From Bacillota bacterium (GTDB lineage: Bacteria; Bacillota; Clostridia; Oscillospirales; Ruminococcaceae), in assembly GCA_023460035.1 (NCBI GenBank), contig JAEWRN010000044.1, forward strand, positions 156,033-220,032: a DNA stretch of 64,000 nucleotides. Reading direction: 5' to 3'. The position numbers and the translations under genes were made by a program. The notes beneath the pieces are model-generated. The model did no database searches. It saw only the letters and a list, made by a program, of their open reading frames with translations, and was not told the DNA's origin. Below are positions 1-7,341 of the stretch, one piece after another (position 1 is the first letter of the stretch; each line of letters begins with the position of its first letter).

Positions 1-1
1 T

Positions 2-115
2 GCCGCTCTATACCATTCTAAAAAATCGCGCGACGCGGTGTGCGTGTTTGAGGACTGGGAGCAGCTGCATTTTTGCGCCACTGGTGAAGAGGCCGTTGTG
101 ACACGGCAGACATAA
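2..115 (+). CDS. 3' end of an unrecognised protein
   Basis: An open frame enters from the left edge and runs 37 codons to TAA at 113-115, ending in the residues EEAVVTRQT. It contains no motif I recognise. A strong intrinsic terminator follows 16 bp later, which is why I take it as a real gene end rather than chance. The upstream part is outside the window, so family and function cannot be given. Confidence 0.4.
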   Translation, partial: AALYHSKKSRDAVCVFEDWEQLHFCATGEEAVVTRQT

Positions 116-131
116 ATTTACCGCTTTTGCC

Positions 132-156
132 GCCCGCACACCGTGCGGGCTTTTTT
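132..156 (+). terminator. Intrinsic terminator
   Basis: An 8-bp perfect GC stem (GCCCGCAC / GTGCGGGC) with a 3-nt loop is followed by six T. It closes the transcript of the partial gene at the window start and isolates the XRE promoter behind it. Confidence 0.85.
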
Positions 157-190
157 GTTTGTCTGCGGGGCAACGCACAGCGTTTATTTT

Positions 191-247
191 GCAAAGTATG
201 CTTGACATTTTTTGCAAAGCATACTATACTAAAAATGCAAAGTATAC
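191..247. repeat. Three 11-bp direct repeats, period 23 bp (operator)
   Basis: GCAAAGTATGC (191-201), GCAAAGCATAC (214-224) and GCAAAGTATAC (237-247) start exactly 23 bp apart, about two helical turns. The first precedes the -35, the second abuts the -10 and the third lies in the expected transcript start region. This is the arrangement expected if the small XRE protein encoded just downstream represses its own promoter by cooperative binding on one helix face. Confidence 0.75.
203..230 (+). promoter_or_regulatory. Sigma-A promoter of the XRE operon
   Basis: TTGACA at 203-208 and TATACT at 225-230 are separated by 16 bp. It reads into the XRE gene at 269 and is interleaved with the three repeats. 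Confidence 0.8.
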
Positions 248-268
248 ATTGCATTTGGAGGTGCTGTT

Positions 269-475
269 TTGCGTTCTAAAATACAGGAACTCAGAAAAAA
301 GCAAAAAATTTCGCAAGAAGAGCTGGCTGACGCCGTGGGTGTTACAAGACAGACGATTACGTCGATTGAATGCGAAAAATACACCGCTTCGCTGGCGCTG
401 GCCTATAAAATAGCGCGGTACTTTGGGCTGACAATTGAGGATGTTTTTGATTTTTCAGATGTGGAGGACTACTGA
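269..475 (+). CDS. Small XRE-family helix-turn-helix regulator
   Basis: A 68-residue protein that is almost entirely one HTH_3 domain. The helix-turn-helix reads SQEELADAVGVTRQTITSIE (about residues 15-34), followed by the usual acidic tail ending DFSDVEDY. It belongs to the stand-alone regulator group typified by Bacillus YozG-like proteins, which are commonly paired with a small membrane protein. The start is TTG at 269 with GGAGGTG at 257-263. The stop is one base before the next gene's ATG, so both are co-transcribed and probably coupled. It likely represses its own promoter through the 23-bp-spaced repeats. The inducing signal is unknown. Confidence 0.88.
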   Translation: MRSKIQELRKKQKISQEELADAVGVTRQTITSIECEKYTASLALAYKIARYFGLTIEDVFDFSDVEDY

Positions 476-476
476 T

Positions 477-923
477 ATGGAAAAACTGGATGAATTTCGC
501 AACACCCTGAAACTGCGGCTGCGGCTGGCCGGGGCATACAATGGGCTTGTCGTGCTATTTCTTGCGGCCGGCAACTATTTGCACGAGCGGTTCAACGCGC
601 CTGATTTTGCCATTGGGTTTGCAACCGGCCTGTTTATTGGCCTTGAATTTTTGATTGTTGTTTACATGGTTCGCTGCAGAGCAGCATTGCAGGATGATGC
701 CAAATTAAAGGCAATGTACATCAAAGAAAACGATGAGCGCAAGCGGTACCTGATGACTAAAATCGGCGCAAGCGGGCTAAACCTCGTCGTTGGTGGCCTG
801 GTGCTGGGGGCGCTGTTTTCGTGCTTCATCAACATGACGGTATTCCTTACGCTGGTCTGCACCTTAATTGCCACCTCCCTGATCAAGGGTGCTTTGAAGC
901 TGTATTATTTTCGTTCGGTTTAG
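477..923 (+). CDS. Small integral membrane protein, partner of the XRE regulator
   Basis: A 148-residue protein with four predicted membrane segments in two hairpins: roughly residues 17-35 and 44-65, then, after a charged loop (about 66-93), 97-116 and 120-140. There is no catalytic motif. The ATG at 477 follows the regulator stop by one base, and its site GGAGG (463-467) lies inside the regulator gene. By analogy with other XRE/membrane pairs it may sense envelope state or antagonise the regulator, but that is inference; I assign no domain of known function with confidence. Confidence 0.8.
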   Translation: MEKLDEFRNTLKLRLRLAGAYNGLVVLFLAAGNYLHERFNAPDFAIGFATGLFIGLEFLIVVYMVRCRAALQDDAKLKAMYIKENDERKRYLMTKIGASGLNLVVGGLVLGALFSCFINMTVFLTLVCTLIATSLIKGALKLYYFRSV

Positions 924-972
924 CTGGCTTTGCCGCGGGTGCTTTGCTTTGTCCCGCTGCTATTTACCCAAC

Positions 973-1010
973 AAAAAGGCCGCCCGGCAGTTTGCCGGGC
1001 GGCCTTTTTT
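973..1010. terminator. Bidirectional terminator between convergent genes
   Basis: An 11-bp stem GGCCGCCCGGC / GCCGGGCGGCC (978-988 / 994-1004) is flanked by A5 on the left and T6 on the right, so it can end transcription of the XRE operon from the left and the integrase gene from the right. Confidence 0.85.
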
Positions 1011-1030
1011 GCGGTGTACTGCCGGCGTCA

Positions 1031-2194
1031 CTACGCGCGGCGCACCTCACGCCCTTGCGCTGCACCGCGCGCGGGGAAAGGTGCCAGTGCCATATGGGCA
1101 AGGTGCATTTGGTTAAATTTATCAATCGCTTTCTTTTTTTGCTCCAGCATCGAATGTGCATAAATGTTCAGCGTCACACTGACCCCGGAATGGCCTAAAA
1201 TTTCGCTGATGGTTTTAATGTCCACCCCAAGCTCCAGCGCACGGGTGGCAAAGGTGTGCCGAATTGCGTGAAACTTGCGGTCCTTTACCCCGGCGGCGCG
1301 CAGCACATTTTTATAAACTTTTTCGTATGACCGCGGGTCAATCGGCTCTTCTTTGCCCGAAACGACATAAAAGTTATCCGGCGCGTTGTACCAGCGATCT
1401 TGTATCATCTGCAATAAAAAGGCCGGCAGCGGTATTTTACGGGTCGACTTGCGGCTTTTGGGGGTACCCACAAGCAGCATGGTTTTGGGGCCGCCCAGCT
1501 CAAAGCAGCGGGTGCGCGAAACCGTGCGGCAAATGCTCATCGTGCCCGCTTCAAGGTCAATGTCCCCCCAGCGCAGCGCGCACAGCTCGCCAAGGCGAAT
1601 ACCGGTGTAAAAGCACAGCACAATGCCAAGCGCCCGGCAGTCCGCCATGTGGTAGGCGGCGGCTTCAATCTGGCGTTGCTCTGCCATTGAAAAAACCTGT
1701 ACCTCTTTTGTTTCGGTTTTGGGCAGCACAACCGCCTCTAAAATGGCGGCACGCTGCGGCATACTTTTTAACCCGGCGCGCAGAGCCGTTTTAAAAATGG
1801 TTAAAATTTTCTTTTTCGTTGTTGTGGAAAGGCTGGTATTCGCTTCAATGCTTTGCACAAATGCCGTCACGGTTTTGACCGAAAGTACCCGGTTGGGCGT
1901 CTGCTCAAAAAATGGAATGACATATCGCCGCACGCAGCTGTCGTAATTTTCAAAGGTGGTCGGCTTTACCTGTGTCTGTACCTGCCGCACCCAGGTGTCA
2001 AACAGCTCTGCCGCCCCGGTGCTTTTGTGCGCCGATTTTGCCGCCTGCTGCTGTTCGTTTGCGTTTTTAATTTTTTCTTTCACCTGCCGGTAACTGGCCG
2101 CGTAAAAATAGCGGTATTTGCCGTCCGGCCGCAGCACACGGCCCTCCCAGCGGCCGTCTTTGCGTTTGTATACGTTCTCTCCCCTTCTTGCCAT
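1031..2194 (-). CDS. Tyrosine recombinase / phage-type integrase
   Basis: A 387-residue site-specific recombinase. An AP2-like arm-binding segment (MARRGENVYKRKDGRWEGR) is followed by a SAM-like core-binding region (about 60-155) and a catalytic domain. All catalytic positions are visible: R200 in YTGIRLGELCALRW, K246 in TPKSRKS, H309-x-x-R312 in HAIRHTFATR, H335 in ILGHSG and nucleophile Y345 in LNIYAHS. It resembles the Tn916/prophage Int group. No excisionase, relaxase or phage gene lies beside it and no att repeats are visible, so it is either a remnant of an element or a stand-alone recombinase. The start ATG has GGGAGAG upstream. Confidence 0.93.
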   Translation of the reverse strand: MARRGENVYKRKDGRWEGRVLRPDGKYRYFYAASYRQVKEKIKNANEQQQAAKSAHKSTGAAELFDTWVRQVQTQVKPTTFENYDSCVRRYVIPFFEQTPNRVLSVKTVTAFVQSIEANTSLSTTTKKKILTIFKTALRAGLKSMPQRAAILEAVVLPKTETKEVQVFSMAEQRQIEAAAYHMADCRALGIVLCFYTGIRLGELCALRWGDIDLEAGTMSICRTVSRTRCFELGGPKTMLLVGTPKSRKSTRKIPLPAFLLQMIQDRWYNAPDNFYVVSGKEEPIDPRSYEKVYKNVLRAAGVKDRKFHAIRHTFATRALELGVDIKTISEILGHSGVSVTLNIYAHSMLEQKKKAIDKFNQMHLAHMALAPFPARGAAQGREVRRA

Positions 2195-2291
2195 TTACAT
2201 TAGCTCTCCCTTCTTGGTGATACGTGCCTTTTTTGCCAGCCACAGCCCTGCCGTGGCCGACATACGGCCACAACAAAAACGTTTTCGGTAA

Positions 2292-2320
2292 TTGACAAAG
2301 AATGGAAAGTGCTATATAAT
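2292..2320 (+). promoter_or_regulatory. Consensus promoter with a long leader before the chemoreceptor
   Basis: TTGACA (2292-2297) and TATAAT (2315-2320) match the consensus exactly with 17-bp spacing. Transcription would start near 2327, leaving about 290 nt before the chemoreceptor start. The leader contains GGCCG/CGGCC arms near 2494-2530 followed by a T-rich run, a possible weak terminator. No other gene is visible in the gap 2195-2614. Confidence 0.7.
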
Positions 2321-2614
2321 TTGTACAAAAGAACGTAAGCTCTTTACACATTTATAGTCATTTTGACCGTATTTTTGTTTTGAAACTGTGACTTTTGACA
2401 ATCATACCCACTTGTTTAAGTTCGTCACCCCCTTTTATCGTGCCACCTGTACTTTGCCCGGCGCTATGCACCCGGCGGTGCCCGCCGACGCCTTTGGCCG
2501 ATGCTATGCCACGCTCCCACCGGCCTTTCTTTTTTATGCCTTTTACCGGATGTTTTTGTTTGCATACCTGTATTTTCGGCCGAGAATTACGGCTTTTTTG
2601 TAACAGGAGGAAGA

Positions 2615-4390
2615 ATGATGAAAAAACGACTGGAAAACATGAAAATCTCGCGCAAACTGAGGTTTGGCTTTTTGACTGTGACCCTGCTGGGTGTGCTGAT
2701 TGGGCTGGCCGGCATTGGGGGCATGCTGATTATGTTGCAGGCACAGCAAACCTCGTACGAAAAATATATGCGCGGCGTGCAATACTCCACAAATGCCGAA
2801 GCTGCTTTTGCGCGCAGTAAAGGCGTGGTCAAAGACCTGTATATCAACTATGGCCGCAGCAGCACCGAACCATACAAAGATCTGGTCGAAACGCAGTTTT
2901 CCACGGTCAGCCAGCAATTATTCACTTACAGCAAAACCATTTGCGACAGCACCGACGAAGCCAATTTTAACGCCACAAAAACGGCGTTTGCCAATTATAA
3001 AACCCTGATTGACTCGTACGTGTCCGCCGCCGTGGGCGGCAGTTCTCAAACCGAATTGTATAACCAGCTCTACAGCTCTAAAACGCAGGCAGATGCCGCC
3101 GATGCGGCTTTTAAAGCCATGTCCGCTTATAAAAGCGAAGTTGCCGCAAACCAGTTAGCGGCGACCCGCACGCTTTCTTTGGTCATCATCGGCATCGTGG
3201 CACTGATTATTGTGCTTTCCCTTACGGTGGCACTGGTGCTCAGCGGCAAAATTTCGCGTATCATCAGCCACCCCATTCGCCAGCTGTGTAACGATGCCGA
3301 GGCACTGGCCGTGGGGGATGCCGCCGCGCGGCAAAATGACGCAAAAACCGTTCGCCTGCTGGCGCGCAGCGACGAGCTGGGCCAGCTGAGCCGGGCCTTT
3401 GACAAGCTGGCGGGCACCATTGAAACCCGCGCGCAGGAGACCCGTGCCATTGCGGATGGGGACCTGACTGTGAATATTACAGTATACTCCGAAAACGACG
3501 TGCTTGGCAACGCGCTGCGCGAGATGGTTGCCAGCTGGGCCGGCCTTGCCGGGGCCATTATGGCCACCGCCGGGCAGGTGGACGCGGGGGCAAAGCTGGT
3601 GTCGGATTCCAGCGGGTCGCTGTCGCAGGGCGCTACCGAGCAGGCCAGCGCCATTGAACAGCTGACCGCCTCGCTGCTGGAGGTGACGAGCCACACCGGC
3701 GAAAATGCCGAAAACGCCCGCACCACCAGTGACCTGACCCTTGAAATCAAAGGCCAGGCCGAAGCCGGCAACAGCCAGATGGAACAGATGCTGCGCGCAA
3801 TGGACGAGATTAACCTGTCCTCCGACAACATCGGCAAGATCATCAAGGTCATCGAGGACATTGCGTTCCAGACCAATATTTTAGCCCTGAACGCGGCGGT
3901 GGAGGCCGCGCGCGCGGGGGACCAGGGGCGTGGGTTTGCCGTGGTCGCACAAGAGGTGCGCAGCCTTGCCGGGCAATCTGCCAAAGCTGCCAGTGAAACC
4001 GCCGAGCTGATTGAAAACTCGATGCAAAAGGTGGGCGACGGCACTAAAATCGCCAAAAAGACAGCTGCCGCCTTACAACAGATCGTGGACGGTATTGCGA
4101 AAACCACCGGGCTGGTAAGCACGATTGCCGATGCTTCGGGCGAGCAGGCCGCCGCTTTGCAGCAAATCAACCAGGGGGTCGAGCAGATTTCGACCGTGGT
4201 GCAAAACACCGCCGCTTCGGCAGAAGAATCTGCCGCGGCAAGCGAAGAGCTTTCAATGCAGGCCGAAGAGCTGAAAAGAAGCGTCACTGCATTTCGGCTG
4301 CCGGACCATGTAGAGGCCCCCGCGGCCCCGGAGGGCGAAGAACTGCCCGAACCTGATTCAGCTACCCCATCGCTCAGCGATGCCGTATAG
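2615..4390 (+). CDS. Methyl-accepting chemotaxis protein
   Basis: A 591-residue transmembrane chemoreceptor. A first membrane helix (about 18-40) precedes a helical extracellular region of the four-helix-bundle type (about 41-185). A second helix (about 192-216) leads to HAMP and a long cytoplasmic signalling coiled coil. The hairpin tip that contacts CheA/CheW is recognisable (IAFQTNILALNAAVEAARAG). There is no C-terminal CheR-docking pentapeptide; the tail is acidic and proline-rich. Two adjacent ATGs (2615, 2618) follow AGGAGG at 2605-2610, and 2618 has the better spacing. No che or flagellar genes are nearby, so the ligand and the output are unknown. Confidence 0.93.
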   Translation: MMKKRLENMKISRKLRFGFLTVTLLGVLIGLAGIGGMLIMLQAQQTSYEKYMRGVQYSTNAEAAFARSKGVVKDLYINYGRSSTEPYKDLVETQFSTVSQQLFTYSKTICDSTDEANFNATKTAFANYKTLIDSYVSAAVGGSSQTELYNQLYSSKTQADAADAAFKAMSAYKSEVAANQLAATRTLSLVIIGIVALIIVLSLTVALVLSGKISRIISHPIRQLCNDAEALAVGDAAARQNDAKTVRLLARSDELGQLSRAFDKLAGTIETRAQETRAIADGDLTVNITVYSENDVLGNALREMVASWAGLAGAIMATAGQVDAGAKLVSDSSGSLSQGATEQASAIEQLTASLLEVTSHTGENAENARTTSDLTLEIKGQAEAGNSQMEQMLRAMDEINLSSDNIGKIIKVIEDIAFQTNILALNAAVEAARAGDQGRGFAVVAQEVRSLAGQSAKAASETAELIENSMQKVGDGTKIAKKTAAALQQIVDGIAKTTGLVSTIADASGEQAAALQQINQGVEQISTVVQNTAASAEESAAASEELSMQAEELKRSVTAFRLPDHVEAPAAPEGEELPEPDSATPSLSDAV

Positions 4391-4425
4391 CCCGTTTTTC
4401 ATTTTCTCACCTTTCTCTCGCACTG

Positions 4426-4456
4426 CCGCCGCCCGGCCGGGCGGCGGACTTTTTTT
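4426..4456 (+). terminator. Intrinsic terminator of the chemoreceptor gene
   Basis: A 9-bp GC stem (CCGCCGCCC / GGGCGGCGG) with a GGCC loop is followed closely by seven T. Confidence 0.85.
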
Positions 4457-4469
4457 GCCCCAAAACAAC

Positions 4470-4536
4470 CACCTGTCGCCTCAGGGCGACCGCCTGTAAA
4501 AAAACGCTGCACAGCAAAATGGCACTATGCTATACT
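4470..4536 (+). promoter_or_regulatory. Candidate LytTR operator and promoter
   Basis: CACCTGT (4470-4476) and CGCCTGT (4491-4497) are direct repeats 21 bp apart, with a perfect inverted repeat GTCGCC-TCAG-GGCGAC (4475-4490) between them. A -10 TATACT lies at 4531-4536. LytTR regulators of this type usually bind paired direct repeats about two helical turns apart upstream of their own gene, so autoregulation is likely. The -35 is poor, as expected for an activated promoter. Confidence 0.5.
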
Positions 4537-4559
4537 GGCAGCAGATAAGGGGGGATTTG

Positions 4560-4997
4560 ATGCAAATTGAAATTCAGCTGAACGAAAGCTGCACCGAGCC
4601 CAAAATCATCCTGCAAGCGGCACAGTTGACCGATGAAATCAAAGAGCTGGCCCAGCGCCTGACGGTGGGCACCACTTGGCTGGCCGGGTTTTGCGGCGAA
4701 CAGGCGGTGCTGTTGAACCCGGACGAGCTGCTGCGGGTCACCGCCCAAAACGGCAAGGTGTGGGCCGTAACCCCGCAGGGCAGCTACACCCTGCGCATGC
4801 GGCTGTACGAGGTGGAGGAAAAGCTGCGCAGCCCTGATTTTGTGCGCATTTCCCACGCGGAAATCATCAACTTAAAGCAGGTAAACAGCTTTGATTTAAG
4901 CTTTGCGGGCACGATTTGCGTGACACTTTCCAACGGGCAGCAAACCTATGTCGCGCGCCGCTATGTCGCCCACATCAAACAAACTTTGGGGATTTGA
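4560..4997 (+). CDS. LytTR-family DNA-binding regulator
   Basis: A 145-residue protein with a short N-terminal region and a C-terminal LytTR domain (about 45-143), recognisable from VRISHAEIINLKQVNSF and the end VARRYVAHIKQTLGI. It has no receiver domain. The next gene is a DUF3021 membrane protein, which is the classic LytTR regulatory pair in which the membrane protein inhibits the DNA-binding protein. The ATG at 4560 has AAGGGGGGA at 4548-4556; an in-frame upstream extension has no ribosome site. It probably activates its own operon. Its other targets are unknown. Confidence 0.88.
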   Translation: MQIEIQLNESCTEPKIILQAAQLTDEIKELAQRLTVGTTWLAGFCGEQAVLLNPDELLRVTAQNGKVWAVTPQGSYTLRMRLYEVEEKLRSPDFVRISHAEIINLKQVNSFDLSFAGTICVTLSNGQQTYVARRYVAHIKQTLGI

Positions 4998-5006
4998 GGT
5001 GTCGTT

Positions 5007-5459
5007 ATGAAAAAGAAAATTATCCTGCGCAGCCTGATGGGCGCCCCGCTGGGCCTTACCATCAGTGTGCTGATCACAATTGGCATTTCGCTTTTTGTCG
5101 CCGACGGTGCTTACCACCCGGTCGTCCCTGAATTTGCGGCGGCCTGTGGCAGCGAGCTTACGGCTGTTCTATTGCAAACCGTGCTGTGCTTTTTTTACGG
5201 GGCCGTTTGGGGCGCTGCCTCACTGGTGTGGGAAGTGGACTACTGGAGCCTGCTGCGCCAGACCGTCACCCATTTGGTGCTGTGTTCGCTGTCTACCTTT
5301 TTTGTGGCCTACACCGCCTACTGGATGGGGCACAGCGCCACCAGCATTGCCGTGTACTTTGGTGTTTTCTTTGGCATTTACGCAGTAATCTGGCTGTGGC
5401 AGATTTTCTGGCTGCGGCGCGGGCTTGCAAAAATAAACCACACCCTGCCAAGGGCCTGA
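5007..5459 (+). CDS. DUF3021 membrane protein, probable LytTR inhibitor
   Basis: A 150-residue protein with four hydrophobic segments (about 8-32, 52-76, 87-110, 114-136), matching DUF3021 in length and layout. It starts 9 bp after the LytTR gene and shares its transcript. In characterised pairs of this class, such as HdrRM and BrsRM, the membrane partner restrains the DNA-binding partner, and the same role is inferred here. It has no enzymatic motif. Confidence 0.85.
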   Translation: MKKKIILRSLMGAPLGLTISVLITIGISLFVADGAYHPVVPEFAAACGSELTAVLLQTVLCFFYGAVWGAASLVWEVDYWSLLRQTVTHLVLCSLSTFFVAYTAYWMGHSATSIAVYFGVFFGIYAVIWLWQIFWLRRGLAKINHTLPRA

Positions 5460-5498
5460 TGTACATTGTACCCACTTTATTTGCAAAGCGCAAAAAAG

Positions 5499-5527
5499 TT
5501 GCATTTTAGCCTTGTATATGGTATGCT
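5499..5527 (+). promoter_or_regulatory. Promoter upstream of the structured leader
   Basis: TTGCAT (5499-5504), a 17-bp spacer and TATGCT (5522-5527) predict a start near 5534, about 355 nt upstream of the C39-like lipoprotein gene. Confidence 0.55.
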
Positions 5528-5532
5528 TTTGC

Positions 5533-5860
5533 CCGATTGATACTAAGAAAGTGAGACCCTTTCGAACTGATATCACTATTTTTCATCTGACCGGCCGCGC
5601 TTTGGCGCGGCTCAAAGGCCATGCGGACAGCCGGGTCAAATGCCGAGTAGCGATAGCGATATCGCGCCCCCGCGGGGCGTGCCCCCGCAAGCTGCACCCT
5701 GTGTGCGGCGGTTCTTCTCAAAACGGGGCTATTGGGTGTCACAGACAAGCAGCGGCGCTATGCTGCTGTTACGGCCAAAAGGGCGCACCTCTGGCAGTTT
5801 GCGCTTTCTTTTTTACCGGTAACCGACACACAGGCAGCCCGTTTTGGGCTGCCTTATTTT
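5533..5860 (+). ncRNA. Candidate structured RNA or leader of unknown class
   Basis: The 430-bp gap after the DUF3021 gene has no convincing ORF but dense base-pairing. TGATA/TATCA closes an inner GAAAG/CTTTC hairpin (5537-5585), GCCGCGC/GCGCGG forms a hairpin near 5592-5612 inside TGACC/GGTCA arms, GCCCC/GGGGC pairs near 5667-5680, and AGCAGC/GCTGCT pairs near 5745-5765. It ends with GGCAGCCC-GTTTT-GGGCTGCC (5833-5853) and a T-rich run, an intrinsic terminator. I compared it by eye with tmRNA, RNase P, SRP, 6S, T-box, cobalamin, lysine and c-di-GMP classes and saw none of their signatures. It could be a free RNA or a terminator-controlled leader for the next gene. Confidence 0.4.
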
Positions 5861-5890
5861 GTGTGTGTCACTGTAAAGGAGAAAAGAAGT

Positions 5891-6868
5891 ATGAAAAAAG
5901 TTTTGTCCCTGCTGCTGGCCGTCAGCTTTGCGCTGCTGTCGGTTTCCTGCGCCGCCCCCGCTTCCTCTGCCGGGCAGGCTGCCGCAGCCCCCACCGCCAC
6001 ACCCGCCGCCACAGAAAAGCCCAAGGGGGAAACGATCCCCGCCGAGGATTTTGACGAAAACGGCGGTGCCGACGCCTATGCGAACGCCGGCGATAACCCA
6101 AACTCCCGCTATTATGTCAACCCGGACTTTTACCACATGAAATCCGACGATGAGCTGACGTTGATTGAAGGGTTTAAAACAATGCAGCAGACGTACGAAT
6201 GGTCCTGCGGCGACGCAACAGCCCTGATGGTGTTGAACCACTTTGGTAAAACCGATGTCACCGAGTATGACCTTGCGCTGGCCATGGGCTCGCACACCGA
6301 CCGCGACACCCCGGGCGCGCTGCCCGGCAGTGCCAACAACGTGGGCGAATACGGCACCAATGTGGGCCAGCTGTACAATTATTTCTCGACCCTGGACGGT
6401 TTTCAAGTGGTGGAAACCAGCTACCGGGCGGAGTATGACGAAGCCGAGCTGCTGACGGCGGCAGACGGCGTGAGTGACGCGGATACCGGCAACCTGCCAA
6501 AGACGTTTTCGTCCGCTTCGCTGTACGCTGCCGACAACGACGACAACACCGAAAACTGGGTAAGCGACGCCAAGGATTCGTATTTTGTCAAATGGCTGGT
6601 GAGCAACCTGAAAGCCGGGCGGCCCATTATGGTGGAATGGGCCGACTGGGACGGCCACTGGCAGGCCATTATCGGCTACGACAACAACGGCACCCCGGGT
6701 ATCGGCGACGATATTTTAATTTTTGCCGACCCGTATGACACCTCGGGCCAATGGCAGGATGGTTATTATTACTACCCGCTGGAGCGCTGGTTTTACATGT
6801 GGAGCGACCGCAACGTAGCCCCGAAGCCCTATCAGCTGCAGCCTTACATCATCATCGACAAGGCCTAA
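5891..6868 (+). CDS. Secreted lipoprotein with a C39-like papain-fold peptidase domain
   Basis: A 325-residue protein. A lipoprotein signal ends in a relaxed lipobox (LLSVSC, C20) and a low-complexity Ala/Pro/Thr linker follows (about 21-45). The catalytic region resembles the C39-like peptidase family: Cys106 in YEWSCGDATALMVLNHFG, His256 in WDGHWQAIIGYD and Asp280 in FADPYD form a plausible triad. It is therefore probably a membrane-anchored cysteine protease or amidase; the substrate is unknown. ATG at 5891 has AAAGGAG at 5875-5881. It lies just behind a structured RNA-like region and a terminator, which may control it. Confidence 0.82.
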   Translation: MKKVLSLLLAVSFALLSVSCAAPASSAGQAAAAPTATPAATEKPKGETIPAEDFDENGGADAYANAGDNPNSRYYVNPDFYHMKSDDELTLIEGFKTMQQTYEWSCGDATALMVLNHFGKTDVTEYDLALAMGSHTDRDTPGALPGSANNVGEYGTNVGQLYNYFSTLDGFQVVETSYRAEYDEAELLTAADGVSDADTGNLPKTFSSASLYAADNDDNTENWVSDAKDSYFVKWLVSNLKAGRPIMVEWADWDGHWQAIIGYDNNGTPGIGDDILIFADPYDTSGQWQDGYYYYPLERWFYMWSDRNVAPKPYQLQPYIIIDKA

Positions 6869-6875
6869 GCCTGCG

Positions 6876-6908
6876 CCGGCGGTACAAAATTTCAAGCCGG
6901 TCTTTTTT
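6876..6908 (+). terminator. Weak intrinsic terminator after the C39-like gene
   Basis: CCGGC (6876-6880) and GCCGG (6896-6900) pair across a 15-nt loop before TCTTTTTT. Confidence 0.5.
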
Positions 6909-6918
6909 AAAATTGCCC

Positions 6919-7265
6919 TTGACAGGAGCAAAAACGAATGGTACAGTATTGAAAACAGAAAATGAATCGACAAACACGTTGATGAGGACTAGTAAGTTTC
7001 CCCAAAAATCGCAGAGAGCTGTTGGGCGGTGTAAAACAGCATTGGCGGGGGCTCTGAACTGACCTCGGAGTGGGTCCGCTGAAATAGACCGGTAGGCGGA
7101 TACGGATGTCAACCGTTATTGTGACAGGGTATAAGGCGGCAAACCCGCCCGTATCTGGTGAGCGCATTTCTTCGGAAATGAACAAGAGTGGTAACGCGAA
7201 AAGCCAAATGGCCTTTCGTCTCTTTAGGGCAATTGCCCGGGGAGACGAGGGGCCATTTTTTTTAT
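6919..7265 (+). promoter_or_regulatory. T-box riboswitch, specifier read as TGG (tRNA-Trp)
   Basis: A promoter (TTGACA 6919-6924, TACAGT 6942-6947, 17-bp spacer) starts a leader with all T-box landmarks: K-turn GATGA (6981-6985), S-turn AGTA (6991-6994), AGAGAGC (7013-7019), the distal GGCGGTG region, and the T-box AAGAGTGGTAACGCG (7184-7198). A long terminator stem follows at 7206-7255 with at least eight T. In the specifier loop GGAG is followed by TGG (7071-7073). By alignment with glyQS-type leaders (GA-A/G-codon-purine) I read this as a Trp codon; CTG at 7059-7061 is the weaker alternative. Uncharged tRNA-Trp would permit read-through into the permease gene. Confidence 0.9.
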
Positions 7266-7341
7266 TTTCTCGCTACCGAAAACACTCTCTGCTGGCTGTT
7301 TGTGCGGATTCAACTTCTCAAAAAAGAAAGGTGTGTTTTGT

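Noticed and set aside
3127..4287. 386-codon open frame on the minus strand
   Set aside because: It lies wholly opposite the chemoreceptor coding region, has Ser/Ala-rich shadow composition and no ribosome site. It reflects the GC codon bias of the real gene.
5533..5860. Assignment of the structured region to a known riboswitch or housekeeping RNA
   Set aside because: The characteristic cores of tmRNA, RNase P, SRP RNA, T-box, cobalamin, lysine, c-di-GMP and THF classes are not present by eye, so no class name is given.
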